64,000 nucleotides of DNA from positions 136,001-200,000 of the forward strand of contig JAMWET010003604.1 in assembly GCA_024036415.1 (NCBI GenBank). The letters are read 5' to 3'. Both the position numbers and the translations under genes were made by a program. Shown one piece after another: positions 1-60,436 of the stretch. The notes beneath the pieces were generated by a model, which saw only the letters and a program-made list of their open reading frames with translations, ran no database searches and was not told the origin of the DNA. This DNA is from Prochilodus magdalenae. Taxonomy: Eukaryota > Chordata > Actinopteri > Characiformes > Prochilodontidae. How positions within the stretch are numbered: position 1 is the stretch's first letter; every line of letters begins with the position of its first letter.

Positions 1-3000
1 CTTGGCACATAATTTATTATGATTTAATCCTACAGTGACAGACATCTGGAGAGCAGCTTCGAAGGCCGGGGGTTGCCGGGGGAAGAGGGTGGGCAATGAC
101 CAATGTGTACATGTGTGAGAAAGTCACAGAGCAAAAGAGAGAGAGAGCATGAGCTCATTCATACACTCACTGAGGGAGTGGCACTCACAATACGAGTCTC
201 AGAAGCCAACAGTAAAACTCAGAGGGGTAGAGTCACTGGCTAATGCCTTACATCAGTGCCTTCTATAAAAGTTTCATGTCCAGGACCCCTTTAGCAATCA
301 GAACCCCACCCAATGAAAAAAAAAAAGTACGAAATGAAAAACTCAAGTTAGTCTAATTCATTTGAGCTGGTACTCTCATAGTAAGACTGTACAATCCTAT
401 GCAAAAGTCAAAGACCACCTTCCATCAATGTCACTTTCAGCCAAACAGCCAATAAGTGAGTCTGGAAAACAGCTTACACCAAAGCCTTAACACATACGAT
501 AGAGCATTGTTTAGTATTTAGTGTCTGATGTTTTTCTTTATTACACCTTCCATTCAGTTCTGTTTCTCAAAGAAATCTACAGCAGGGTGTCTCCACCTCC
601 GCTGATCACTCTCAGAAGCTGGTTGCTTTTTCTGCTTCTCAAGATATACTTCATCCCAATGAATAATTCAGACTCAACAATCTCAGATTTCTTATTTCAA
701 TTTTCCAGGTCCAGTATTTTAGAATAAACATTTTTTTATGTTTTTATTTTATTTTCTGTTTTTTCTTAGTAATGAATTGCTGTGCTACATATACCTTGTA
801 TAAATATACATATAAGATGGTGGAAAATCTTCCAAAAACTGTATAAACAGAACCTGGAAATGTATATGAATCGTTTTAAAAATATCTACTGAAGCTAGCA
901 TTCTAACTAGCTACGTCTGGTCATTCTGAATCACATATGTTGGTCTACATGTCATGAAACTGTGGACAATGTAAAGAGTAACTGTTACTTTTTTTCAAAT
1001 AATAAGAAACAATTTGATACAAAACAAACAATATATACATTTAGGAGGTGATCTCATACGCCACAATCATTTGGAACAATTCAGTGTGAATATCAGTTCA
1101 TTATAATCCATATTTCTCATATGAAAGCATTACAGAATCCTTTTGCTGCAAACTCCAGTTCTACATTAAGAAACCTGGTGGTCCTTTAAGTTTGCTTAAA
1201 GGACAGCTGTCTTAACTGAGGTTCGGGGCAGCTGCATTCCTCACACACCACCCATATCTAGAGTGTCCCCTTGGCATTGTAAAAGTCATAAATAAGACGT
1301 CTTCTAGTCAGACATTAACAACCCGTCAATCAATGGGTAATCAATAAGTCTCGGCTGACATACCCCCCACCCCAGGAGTGTGGTGATCTAAACCAATCTT
1401 ATCTTAGCTCACTTCCCACAACCAACATGATGGAATCTCTGATTTGTGGTCACATAGATCCAGGGGGTCAAGAGATCTGCACTATGATCCCTGTCCTGTG
1501 TCTGGGTTTGTGTGACAGAGAGGTAGTGGGGAACCGAGAAGTTAGGGCTGTTCCTATTCCTGCATTTTTGGCCAATCCAGACAAAGCACAAACATCTGAA
1601 GCTTGACCGTGTTGTATCTCATGCTTGTAAGAGACTTATTAATATATATTTCTGGCTTCCAATAGGCCTAGAGTGACATGTCCTCACACATTTGGTCCCA
1701 TCCATCATGAATCTAAACGTGTTTTGTTGATTCCATCATCACGTCTCAATTATGCTAGAAGTTAATGGGAGATATTGGGCTCCTCAAATCCTAACCAATG
1801 TGAAAGCTCATGTGTCATCTTTGTATCTCTATGAATGCCAAATAGAAAAAAATCCTGATGGAAAATTTTGATCTCTTTGTTTCTAACTTAAATCCAGCAA
1901 TAAAAAAAATATATGATTATAATACTGTTATTGCACTAGAGTAGAGTACAGCATGATGATGTCATCAAATAAAATGGAACAGACTTTTTTTTACTGCACA
2001 GGAACCACTATTGCCTTCTCTGAGACTTGAAAGGTCCTGAGGTTCCTCACAGTTATAGGTTAATAAATAAATGGGATGTTATCGCCTGTAGATCTGCGAC
2101 TAAGAACCGACGATAAACAGCCTACACTGTTTCTTATACTTGACCTGGGCAATATGTTATTGCTATCATGATTAATTATGTCACAGCATGCCTTCCTGGG
2201 TGTACCATGGGTATCATTAGCACCCCTAGAACACTGAACAACTGCTTGCTCATGTATGTGTTATTTCATAACAGCTGAAGTGACTTTTCTTCAGATTTAC
2301 TATACAACAGTGAGCTTCTAGTTTGAAGTGCTACACTACTGAGCTGGACTATCCTGTGCAACCAGGGGCGTAGCAGCAAATTCTGGGCCCTGTACACCCT
2401 CAATGTCAGTGGGCCCCTATCCATGCCAGTACATGAGGAACGTGAGCAAAAAAAATGGGCCCCTCTCCCTACTCGGGCCCTGGGTAGTCAGGTCCACTTT
2501 TCCCCCCACTACCACGCCCATGTGTGCAACCACATCAAAACTTAGTTTCTGATTAGATACCTAAATATGAATTGGAGTTAATATGAATTTAGCACCATGC
2601 TAACAATAAACTCCTATCAAATCCATGGAAACGATGTTATATTTCATATGCACATAAAATATCATATTTAAAGAAAGCATATATCCTATAACGTATGTTT
2701 GAAAAGAACAATGAGCTTTAAATACAGACTCTCTCACAGAAAATGAGCTACATTTCATCATTAGGCCCAACATCCTGTACAACTTGTCCAGTCTAGCATC
2801 ACTAGCTGATCAGATGTCAGCCCAGTTACTGTTGACATATCTAATTTATTTATTTTTATTGATTTGTCCGCTTCAGAAAAGCATTTAATTCACACCTCAG
2901 AAATTACGCTACGTATTGTGGATCATGAAATTCTGATCTTTTATAATGGTGTCACATTGTGTCCGTATCGCCCACCCTTACTTTCCACATCATATTTTGC

Positions 3001-3139
3001 CAAGGCCGCCAACACCCAGGCTGACACATTTCTGGATGGATCTCAGACCTTCCCATCATGAGGCAGTCAGGCTGGTGCCCTGTTGACCTATAAAACTGGT
3101 TTCTCCACCCTTCTCATCTTTTCTAGTGTGGGGACTTAC
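1..3139. other. Intron 2 (or later sequence) of the EMILIN2-like gene
   Basis: AT-rich, non-coding sequence downstream of EMILIN2-like exon 2. Apart from the hAT-type MITE, a small GA tract near 136-148 and poly-A/poly-T runs, I see no exon, RNA gene or recognisable repeat. Short open frames here have no family features. Confidence 0.5.
2363..2522. mobile_element. Short non-autonomous hAT-type element (MITE) with 8-bp target duplication
   Basis: A 160-bp block begins CAGGGGCGTAGC and ends GGTAGTGGGG-type sequence read from the other strand as CATGGGCGTGG. These ends are imperfect terminal inverted repeats of the CAGGGGCG kind seen in hAT elements. It is flanked by identical 8-bp copies of TGTGCAAC at 2355-2362 and 2523-2530, the target-site duplication size of hAT transposases. 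The interior is rich in GGGCCC and has no coding capacity. It sits in intron 2 of the EMILIN2-like gene. Confidence 0.75.
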
Positions 3140-3575
3140 ATGAGGCTCTGGGAACAGTGTGGCTGATGTGGGGGACAGGGGGCAGTCTGGGCCTCCGCCA
3201 TGCTCTCTGTGTCCAGCACAACGCAGGTCACGTTCCTGTGCACCACGAACGCGCACCAGTTTCTGCCAGAGCGAGATTCCGTAACATGCAAGAGAAGAAC
3301 AAGCATTAGAAACCCTTTAGACGTTTAGCTGCCAGGAACGTCCCAACACAGGTTTACATGTGTGATCAGTTACAACATCAAGAACAGATTACACATGCAC
3401 ACTGGGGGGCTCTTTCAGCAGCCTGGGACCTCACTCCTATACCTTCCACTCCTTAGCTTCTTCACTTTTACTAACTCTCACTCTGTTCCATCACTTTCTG
3501 TCCATGTGCACAACTTTCATCAATGCGTTCATGCAGCTGCAGCTAAAGAAAGAGAGAGAGAGAAACACAGAGAGG

Positions 3576-3619
<44 letters not shown>

Positions 3620-4081
3620 CAGAGAGGAAGAGACAGAAAGAGAGACAGAGAGAGAGACCTTGACTTTAACATGCAGCTAAATCTAGAGAGAGAGAGAGAA
3701 AGAGACAAAGAGAGCGGGAGATATGAGAGACAGACAGACAGAATGAAAGAGGGGAAAGAAGAGAGAATGTGAGAAAGAGATGAAAGAGATTTTGATTGTA
3801 ACATGCAGCTGCAGCTAGAGAGACAGAAAGAGAGAAGAAAGAGAGAAAAAGAAAGATAAAGGAGAGATAGACAGACAGAATGAAAGATAAAATAAAAGAG
3901 GGGAAAGAAGAGAGAAAAAGAGAGAGAGAAGAAGAGAGAAGAAAGAAAGAGGAAGAAAGAGACGAAAGAGAGAAATAGAGAGAGATAAAGGAGAGATAGA
4001 TGGACAGAGGCACAGAGAGAAAGAGACAAAATGAGAGGGAGATATGAGAGACAGACAGAATGAAAGAGAATAAAAGAAAGG

Positions 4082-4139
<58 letters not shown>

Positions 4140-4285
4140 CCTCACTTGTTCCTCTGCTGGTGAACGGTGCTGGAGTACGGAGAACCCTGGAATAAACTGA
4201 ACCTCGACGGAGTTCCGTAAACCAGCGGAGCGAGCAGCAGCAGGACCGCCGTGGTCGGCCACATGTAACCCGCACACTTCCTCAT
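3140..4285 (-). CDS. emilin2: EMILIN-family protein, probably EMILIN2: exons 1-2 only, gene continues past the left edge
   Basis: Two coding exons are visible: 4285-4146 (140 nt) and 3262-3140 (123 nt). The first starts MRKC and has a hydrophobic leucine run ending LVYG, a clear signal peptide, followed by about 23 residues ending QQRNK. The GTGAGG donor splits the lysine codon. The second exon continues in phase as NWCAFVV, then about 37 residues with cysteines after NW, in NVTC, in APC and in PHC, ending SQSL before a GTAAGT donor. This is the first half of an EMI domain, typical of EMILIN/multimerin secreted matrix glycoproteins; NWCA.VV is the family's opening motif. In human, EMILIN2 follows SMCHD1 in the same orientation, as here, which favours EMILIN2 over EMILIN1 or 3. 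I searched 1-3139 for the next EMI exon (the WRCCPG part) and did not find it. The start is chosen because it opens the signal peptide; an internal Met at residue 8 is a weaker alternative. Confidence 0.72.
3541..4139. repeat. 600-bp GA-rich (polypurine/polypyrimidine) cluster in EMILIN2 intron 1
   Basis: An almost pure purine strand made of GA dinucleotides interrupted by GAAA, CACAGA and GACAGACAGA. It ends in a perfect (GA)n tract at about 4085-4137, immediately next to the exon 1 splice donor. The motif CATGCAGCTGCAGCTA, or a decayed form of it, recurs near 3529, 3669 and 3803, so part of the cluster grew by duplication of units of about 135-140 bp. Long open frames through this tract are low-complexity artefacts. 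Confidence 0.9.
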
Positions 4286-4389
4286 CGTACAGGCCAGAAG
4301 GAGCGGAGCAGGAACGCCAGGAACACGGGGCTTGTCTGGAGCTGCTCAGCAGTTTTGAAGTCCTGACTGTGTGAGAGACGCAGATGGGC

Positions 4390-4410
4390 TTAAAGCCCCG
4401 CCCCCATACT
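4390..4410 (-). promoter_or_regulatory. GC box upstream of the EMILIN2-like start
   Basis: A run of the form CCCCGCCCCC lies about 110-120 bp upstream of the EMILIN2-like start codon, followed on the transcribed strand by a CTTTAAG stretch. This is an Sp1/KLF-type GC box in the expected place for a proximal promoter. The transcription start itself cannot be read from the sequence. Confidence 0.35.
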
Positions 4411-5639
4411 AATTACCCCACCGTGGCTGTTTCCTCTCAGCATCACCCCCCTAAGTTCCTCTCAGTCCAGTGGGCTTTAATGAAGTGAGCAGGGCAGGAA
4501 TGAGCAGGGCTGCACTGACCCCTCTATTTCAAATACACACTGCAGTAAAGAGGAGGAAGCAGAGAGCGAAGACGGCCATCTCTACATTATTACACATCCA
4601 CTTCAAACTGGGTTTTCTCTCTCCCGAAACACAAACCACCGTCTGTAGGCTTTGTGCATGTTCAGTACTGTCAACCACAACACTGGAAACGCAGTACTGT
4701 GTTGGGTCACTTTTTTGTTGGACCCATTAACATCTATGAGATATTGCATGTGTTGTTGTTGCCCATCCCTGAGCTGTAATGCTTTACAGTCTTACAGTAT
4801 TACACTGTCCAAGAAAAGCTCATGGACAATGCAACAGCACCAATCACACAAAACGGCTTTAAAGCATGTCCATAAATATCAGACAAACACACAGGTCAGC
4901 TGTAGCTCTATATCGTACATCTAAAAGTTGAATGCATAAACAAACAAGCAAACAAATAAACAAACAAACAAATAAATAAATATTAATGATACACATGTGG
5001 ACACACTGCGGTGATTTGTTCATACGACTGTTTTCTGTTGAATCTATTTACTTTAATAGGTCTTTCAGAACCAAAACAACAAAATGTTTTGTGGCACAAG
5101 TAAAAACAAAGACCTCTGTGCGTGTTAATGTGTGGCAGCTGTGAAATAAAACAGCAAAATGTAATATTTTGTAAAATTTATATATTTTAATAATATGCTA
5201 AATAAAAAAGTCCAGCGACAAACAGTGAAAAGTTCTCAAAACTCAGTTAATATAAAGATTTATCTTCAAATCTCCAAACTGTGATGCAGAAATAAGAAGC
5301 TTCTACTTTAAAATCGGCAAACCCTCTTTCAGTCTCCAGTACAAGCCTAGTTCACTATGTGCAGACACACAATACCATTCACCTTAACACGTCCCACGCG
5401 AGCTTCAGTACATCATTCCTTCTCTATGTAGGTCTGTATAGCTCTTCATATGGAGACACAAGACTGACCACACAGGATTACTATGATTTTGAGCAATGTC
5501 CTGTGAAACTGAACTAATAAGCCGAGTCCGGACAAAGTAACAAAGACAGGTTAAGGAAAGGATCAGCTAGTCTGATACGTGTGCCCACAGGAAGAATGCA
5601 AATTGGCAGGAAACATCTACCTGTTTCTACACTTGGCCA

Positions 5640-5880
5640 TTTTATCAGCTCTATTCACCCTAAAGGTGCACTATGTAGTCACAGGCTGTAGCCCACCTGT
5701 TTCCCTGTGTACTGTGTTAACCCCCTTTCATCCTGTTCTGCAGTGGTCAGGACCACCAGATGTGGGCAGTGAGTCATTTACAGCACTGCAGTGACACTGA
5801 TGTTGTGGTGATGTTAGTGTCTAGAACTGGAAGGACCGATATTGCTTGTAGTAAACTAACTAGTAAATTTTATACACATA
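5640..5880 (+). repeat. Degraded fish interspersed repeat fragment
   Basis: Phrases such as CTATGTAGT..CAGGCTGTAGCCCA, GGTCAGGACCACCA and CAGCACTGCAGTGACACTGA match, from memory, a very abundant repeat of characin and catfish genomes in which the last phrase precedes a GGTGGTGGTGTGTTAGTG segment. Here the copy is diverged and truncated. Family name and class are not established from this sequence. Confidence 0.5.
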
Positions 5881-5904
5881 CAGTGACTTTATGGCCTTAT
5901 TATG

Positions 5905-6130
5905 TGGTTGGTGTAGCTCAGCAGATAACACCACTACCCGCCAAGTAGCCACCACCACACGTGGGAGACTGGGGTTCGAATCCTGGTCTGGGTGAATATG
6001 CTGTGCTGCACCAATAAGAGTCCTTGGGCTAGACTCCTAACACTACGTTGGCCCATCTGTAATGTGATTAACCTGGATAAGAGCGTCAGCTCTGGATAAG
6101 AGCGTCAGCTAAATTCCTGTAACGTAAATT
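5905..6130 (+). mobile_element. tRNA-derived SINE
   Basis: The head resembles a tRNA promoter: an A-box-like GTGTAGCTCAGCAG near 5911 and a B box GGTTCGAATCC at 5973-5983. The body continues with TTGGGCTAGACTCCTAACACTA, and the tail contains GGATAAGAGCGTCAGCTAAAT, the conserved 3' segment shared by many fish V-SINE-type elements. The tail unit of 19 bp is present twice in tandem near 6073-6110. The internal sequence does not fold as a functional tRNA, so this is a retroposon, not a tRNA gene. Confidence 0.8.
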
Positions 6131-6585
6131 ATGTCTAAAAACAGACAGATCTCTCATATTTGGGAACGTGTCATTAAAGGGTCCCATTAAGCTGTTGTGT
6201 TTTATTCAGTGTTATGGAGCTTTTTGTGCATGTAAACGGTGGAGGGAGAAGCCATACACGAGCCAATATTCTCAGCAGCCCGAAACACCTTGCTGAAATT
6301 CCAGCCCTTTATTTTATCTTTATCAGCAGCCTGTACGGTGGAACCTTTTACAGGAAAGCAATATGGTTCTGCTGGTTGACCAATCAGAACAGAGAAGGTT
6401 AACTGACTTTGGCTTGACTGGCTCATAAAAAATAAAAAGCATGTACATTAACCGACCTCAAAAATGTAATTAATCCATTAATAAATCATCTATTAAATGT
6501 GTTTTGTTTGTTGCAGTAGATGTGCTTTTTACAGGTATTACCAAAATCAGGGAAATCTACTTTAACAGGACTACTCCAAATGTCA

Positions 6586-6589
<4 letters not shown>

Positions 6590-6632
<43 letters not shown>

Positions 6633-6637
6633 TTTTA
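6590..6637. repeat. (TA)n microsatellite followed by poly-T
   Basis: About 35 bp of perfect TA dinucleotides run straight into about 13 T residues. Confidence 0.9.
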
Positions 6638-6984
6638 GTGTCTCAGTTATTTGCACCACGAGTTTTGAGATTTGTGGTAAACAGTTGCTATGGCATTTGA
6701 TTCAAAATGTTCTCTAATGAATTATCATCCTATGGCTAAATACAAAATAAATCTTTTGAATAAATTGGAAGTTGGAATCATTCTATTGGACAGAAACTAG
6801 ACAAATAATGGACAAAAATAAACCTAAAATGGGGCCTTGTTTTATACCCTCCCCCTCCAGCAGCCCATAAAACTCAGCAAATAAATAGAAACCGTTTAGT
6901 AAACTTTGCAGAAGAATGCCACATTTAATCTTGTTCTCTGTAGATGTGTAACTAAACAGTTTCAGTTCATACATTAACATACAA

Positions 6985-7756
6985 CTGTATGTTTCCCATT
7001 TTCCCATTTATTACAACCTAGGCAAAGTTATTTTTATAATTCCAAACAAAAGATATACAGCATTTGTTTTCCAAAATATGACAACAGAATAAGAGCTATG
7101 AAAGAATCATTTTGACCCAAACACATGGATTAAGCACATTCCAGTTCATTTCACTGCACCATGACAGATCTTTATAAATGAATCCCAAGTCACACATTAC
7201 GATCAGAACACAGAAGATAAAATGAAGGGATTTAACATTGGTTTAGACCGATTTGCTTTTGCAAAAGAAGGATTGAAGCATGGATTATTGTGTCACAGAG
7301 CCTTTTGGTTTTTGTTTATCCTCTAAACCGTGCTAATAATGGAAGCATACACATGCACAAAGAAAACATAGAAGAGAGGCAGTGGAGTAAAATAAAAAAC
7401 CGTTGACGATTCCTTTTTTTCAACAGAAACATACAAAACACATTCTGGACATGGTCCATAAACTGAGCTGCCCTTTCTGCTTTACACAAACAGAAAATGT
7501 TCATCATCAGATTTAATAATAAAATGACTAAAAAGCAAGCAATAATACAAAGTTAGAAATGAAATAGCTACAAAATCTTAAATAGAAAAATGATAAGAAA
7601 TTCTCACAGTCGTTAACAGAAAAGTTATCAAATTTATCATCTCTCCAGAAATCCAAAAGTCAGGAGTTTTCTCTTTTTCATGTTTTTTTTTTTTTTTTCA
7701 GCAGTAAGATAAATAATGTGTAGATATTGTGTTGCTGGTTGATCCGAGATGACCAT
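6985..7756 (-). other. smchd1: Probable SMCHD1 3' UTR with polyadenylation signal
   Basis: Following the inferred stop codon at 7759-7757, the transcript would run through A/T-rich sequence to an AATAAA hexamer read on the minus strand at 7012-7007, the first one I find downstream. The extent is inferred only from this signal. Confidence 0.35.
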
Positions 7757-47104
<39,348 letters not shown>

Positions 47105-47124
<20 letters not shown>

Positions 47125-47400
47125 GTTTCTGCTCCTCCTCTCAGATGTTTCTGGTGATGTTACTCCTCAGTTGTACACCTCCCAGCAGAGCGACAAACCC
47201 AGTAAAGACGCGTCACCGCTCGGTTTCCGACATGTCTGCCCGGACCTGCGAGCCCGCCTGTGCTGGGTGCTGCGGTTCCCCTCCGGAGACCCTCAGCGTT
47301 TCACTGTATCACTTCTGAAGACTTCGCCCCCTCAGAGTCTCTCACTCTGCACCATGTGATTCTGCAACTGTGTTGTCAGTAGCCACGGTGCCGTTTCGGT
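47105..47400 (-). promoter_or_regulatory. smchd1: SMCHD1 promoter and start region with YY1-type ATGGCGG at the initiator codon
   Basis: The start codon sits in AAACATGGCGGAC, which matches the YY1 motif AANATGGCGGC closely; such motifs commonly overlap the first codon of vertebrate housekeeping genes. The 200 bp upstream (47150-47330) is CpG-rich relative to its surroundings (CGCGTCACCGCTCGG, GAGCCCGCC). No TATA box is seen. Confidence 0.5.
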
Positions 47401-47862
47401 CGCGCTAGGTTGCCAAATCCTCTCTTGTAGTCGACACAGCACGCGCAGCACCTAAAGGCGAATGTTTGTGCAGTAAATGAGCCACAGCAGCAAGATTAAT
47501 ACACTACTGTACTGTAAATGTTCTAGTTGGTGATTATTACTGAGCCAAATACCACACTGAACCAAGGGATTAAGTCTTACATTTTTATTCTTTCATTCAG
47601 GGGGCCCAAACAACGCGACTGGCAACCCCATTGTGGCGCCAAACATTCCTATACTGTCTCAGTAGTCTGTTGTTGCATTAATTACACATTGCCAGTTTAC
47701 AAGCGCAGATGAGAAACCACCTCAGCGTGTACTCGGACTAAAATTCAACTAAACTGAACTAAAATTCAAGAACCCTGATAAACAATTAGAGACAAACCAA
47801 GTTAAGACTGTTATATGCGGGAAATTCTGTTTATTCAGTCGTAGGGTCAGCGACGCACACGT

Positions 47863-48145
47863 TGTCAAAATAAAAGTCTTCATCCAAGAGTCAAAATAAA
47901 GCCCTAATGCAAAAAACACAAAAGAAATTCTCATGAACAACCAAAATAAAAGTCCTCTTGTTAAAAACACAGTCTAAAAGTATTTTTTCTTACTTTTTTT
48001 CTTTTTTGTCATTGTTTCTTTCTTTCTTTTTTTTTATTTACAAAAAACACAATAAAAGTTCTCATCCAACAGCCAAACTAAAGGCTCTCATCCAGCAACC
48101 AAAATAAAGTCCTCTTTCAGCAGCCACAATACAAGTCCTCACCCT
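47863..48145. repeat. Degraded tandem repeat with CAAAATAAAGTCCTC-type units
   Basis: Units of roughly 25-30 bp built on CAAAATAAA(A)GTCCTCATCCAGCAGC recur about eight times with heavy divergence and are interrupted by a T/TC-rich block near 47985-48035. Confidence 0.6.
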
Positions 48146-48232
48146 AAAGACCTAAAGGTTTTTTTGCTTTTTTTCCTATGGTTTCATTTTCAAGCTTAGA
48201 TGACGTATTTGTTATTGAGCTTTACTGTTACT

Positions 48233-48361
48233 GTCTTTCAACAAAACTGGTCTGTACCAGTTGTGTGAGTACCAATCTGTAATTAAATGATGTACCACTT
48301 TACAAATTTGCAACTGAGCAACGCCTATCAGCCTTGGTACAGACCAGTTTTGTTGAAAGAC
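48233..48361. repeat. Perfect 27-bp inverted repeat with 75-bp loop
   Basis: The arm at 48233-48259 (GTCTTTCAACAAAACTGG through TGTACCA) is exactly reversed and complemented at 48335-48361. The match ends abruptly on the outer side. Transcribed, it would fold as a 27-bp hairpin stem. Confidence 0.9.
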
Positions 48362-48579
48362 TATAAACATCTTCTCATTTCCCGTTGTCATGAAAAACAT
48401 GCTACTATGTTTCATATGGGTCAAATTATTTTCCAGCATAAGAAAGAAAACTAAGAAAACAACTAAGGAGAATCTGAAATGCCTGGAACTGGGCATTGAA
48501 TAAGACCTGGAAGAACAGGGGTGTGCTGTCAACTTCCACCAACAGACAAAATGTGGTTGGAGAACTGTGCGGTGAAGTC

Positions 48580-48880
48580 AGATTATAACAAATCAACAAT
48601 GCTCTGGAGCAATGGAAAAATGTTATGTGGTCTGATAAGGTAAGATTTAACCTATTCCAGAGTGATGAGTGTGTCAAGCTAAGAAGAACCATGCATGAAG
48701 CCTCTGGAGGCAGTGATATGATTTGGAGTTGGTTCAGTTGGTCAAGTCAAAGCAGAGCAACCTTATGTGGCAATGCAACTCTGAACAGAAATACATTTTG
48801 TGATGTTGCTTATAATCAAAGGCAGGCTGCAGACTCACTAAATATTAGAGTGTGGGACTTTTGTTTTTGGCTAGGCAGTG
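48580..48880 (+). pseudogene. Tc1-like transposase remnant upstream of METTL4
   Basis: ATGTGGTCTGATAAGGTAAGATT encodes MWSDKVRF, followed by LFQSDECVKLRR and GGSDMIWSWFSWS, recognisable as the middle of a Tc1-like transposase with the first catalytic aspartate. The downstream part is deleted, and the element ends at AGGCAGTG next to TA. Confidence 0.65.
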
Positions 48881-48999
48881 TATTTTGTCAAATAAGTTCT
48901 CATTAGTGTCACAAAAAGTTTTATTGTGTGCAGCAGTCTTCTTTTTGTTGTATTTTGGGTTTTAAAATGGGCCACACATTCTCCTTTACAGGTCGGGAC

Positions 49000-49420
49000 A
49001 ACAGGCAGGCCGGTCCAGCACCCCCACTCCACATCTATGGCTTTGTAATGTGTGCAGAATGTGGTTTTGCAGTGTCATACTAAAATATGTAGGGCAGTCC
49101 TGTACCAGATGCAGTGTTGAAGCAGATGTTGCTTCAAAATCTCTATGTGGTTCTCACCATTAATGATGCATCACAGAGGTGTGAATTACTCTTGCTAAGG
49201 GCACTGACAAAACTCGATACCAAGACAGACTTGTTATTGATAATAGTGTGGAAGGCCCATCTATTCCTTGATCAGGAACACGCAGCATCCGTTTCTTCCA
49301 AAAAAAGACCTGAAATACTGATTCATCTGACCACAATACACTGTGTGCTAGTTGATCTCAGACACTTCTTAACCCAGAGAAGTTAACAGCGCTACTGGAT
49401 ATGGTTAACTTAAAGCTTCT
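49000..49420 (-). pseudogene. Second, different transposon remnant with a WSDES-like motif
   Basis: Read on the minus strand, TGGTCAGATGAATCAG encodes WSDES near 49320-49340, with degraded flanking sequence. On the plus strand GGTCGGGACAACAGGCAGGCC and GTGTGCAGAATGTGGTTTTGCA recall a repeat common to fish and amphibian genomes. Family is not certain, and no ends were found. Confidence 0.4.
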
Positions 49421-49989
49421 TTTTGAGACGGCAAAACTGTAACCAGTATTTGTAGATATAACAACATGTTGTGACACAAGTTTGCCAAAGTAGTCCCGAG
49501 CCCATGACTATTATGTGTCTTACAGCTGAATAGCAGTTCTTGATGCAGTGTTCAATGCTCAGAGCATAGTTCATCTTAGGCTTTCGCCCTTTGTGCACTG
49601 AATCATACAGATTCCTTAGCTTTTTAAAATTATGTTCTACATAGTCCCACGTAACAAGAATTTGTCAATAACTTTTTACATGAAATATTTTAGATATGTG
49701 CTGACAACAAAATGCACATTGTTTTACAATATTTTTGTGTGACAATTTTGGCTTAAACATTTTGCCTAAAACATTGACACTATCAGGCAAAATAGTCCCC
49801 AAAGAAAACTCAGAATAAGGACTTTTTTACCAACATCAACCTTACATATGAAACTCAGAAAACACATGTCGGATTACTGGTGGTGTTGAATAGTAAATAA
49901 AATGGCTAGATTTGCATTGTAGAAATGATGACCCCATCACCATCACTGAAAAGAAATCTTGAGTGCACATTTCGCTTTATTAAGGAAAA

Positions 49990-50188
49990 CCACTGTGACG
50001 ATAGAGAAAAGCAGCGCGTGATATGCGCAGCCGCTGCGTTTTTCTGTGCAGCCATGTCGCTGTAAAGACGTGCTGCTGTGTTGTGTCATGGCGCCGTGCT
50101 GCCCAGACAGTTGATGAACTCTGGGCGCTTTTAAACAGGTTACTCGCTTAGCTAATATTTATTCAGAGTTCATTTGAAGACTTCTTAA
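49990..50188 (+). promoter_or_regulatory. mettl4: METTL4 promoter and 5' leader
   Basis: A short CpG-rich island (TATGCGCAGCCGCTGCG near 50021, ATGGCGCCG near 50087) lies just upstream of the METTL4 start. The TGCGCA half-site and ATGGCG are NRF1-like and YY1-like elements. No TATA box is seen and the start site cannot be fixed. Confidence 0.4.

Positions 50189-60436
<10,248 letters not shown>

Larger units (their letters stand above)
4411..6984. other. Intergenic spacer between EMILIN2 promoter and SMCHD1 3' end
   Basis: The region separates the EMILIN2-like promoter from the inferred SMCHD1 polyadenylation site. It holds a CAAACAAA-rich run near 4935-4980, a fish repeat fragment near 5640-5880, a tRNA-derived SINE at about 5905-6130 and a (TA)n tract near 6590. 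I see no credible gene in it. Confidence 0.5.
47401..49990. other. Divergent intergenic region between SMCHD1 and METTL4
   Basis: About 2.6 kb separates the two head-to-head promoters. It contains a degraded tandem repeat (47863-48145), a perfect 27-bp inverted repeat (48233-48361), and two transposase remnants (48580-48880 and 49000-49420). No NDC80 exon or other host gene is visible. Confidence 0.6.

Noticed and set aside
1..100. Possible next EMILIN2 exon in the GC-richer stretch at the left edge
   Set aside because: Translation in the minus frames gives no WRCC or other EMI motif and no convincing splice sites.
3529..4277. Long open frames (136, 203 and 248 residues) through the GA-rich tract
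   Set aside because: They are made of repeated Ser-Leu or Arg-Glu from dinucleotide repeats. Only the first 140 nt of the minus-strand reading is a real exon, ending at a GTGAGG donor.
5905..5990. tRNA gene
   Set aside because: A and B boxes are present, but the sequence continues into a SINE body and tail and the arms do not pair as a functional tRNA.
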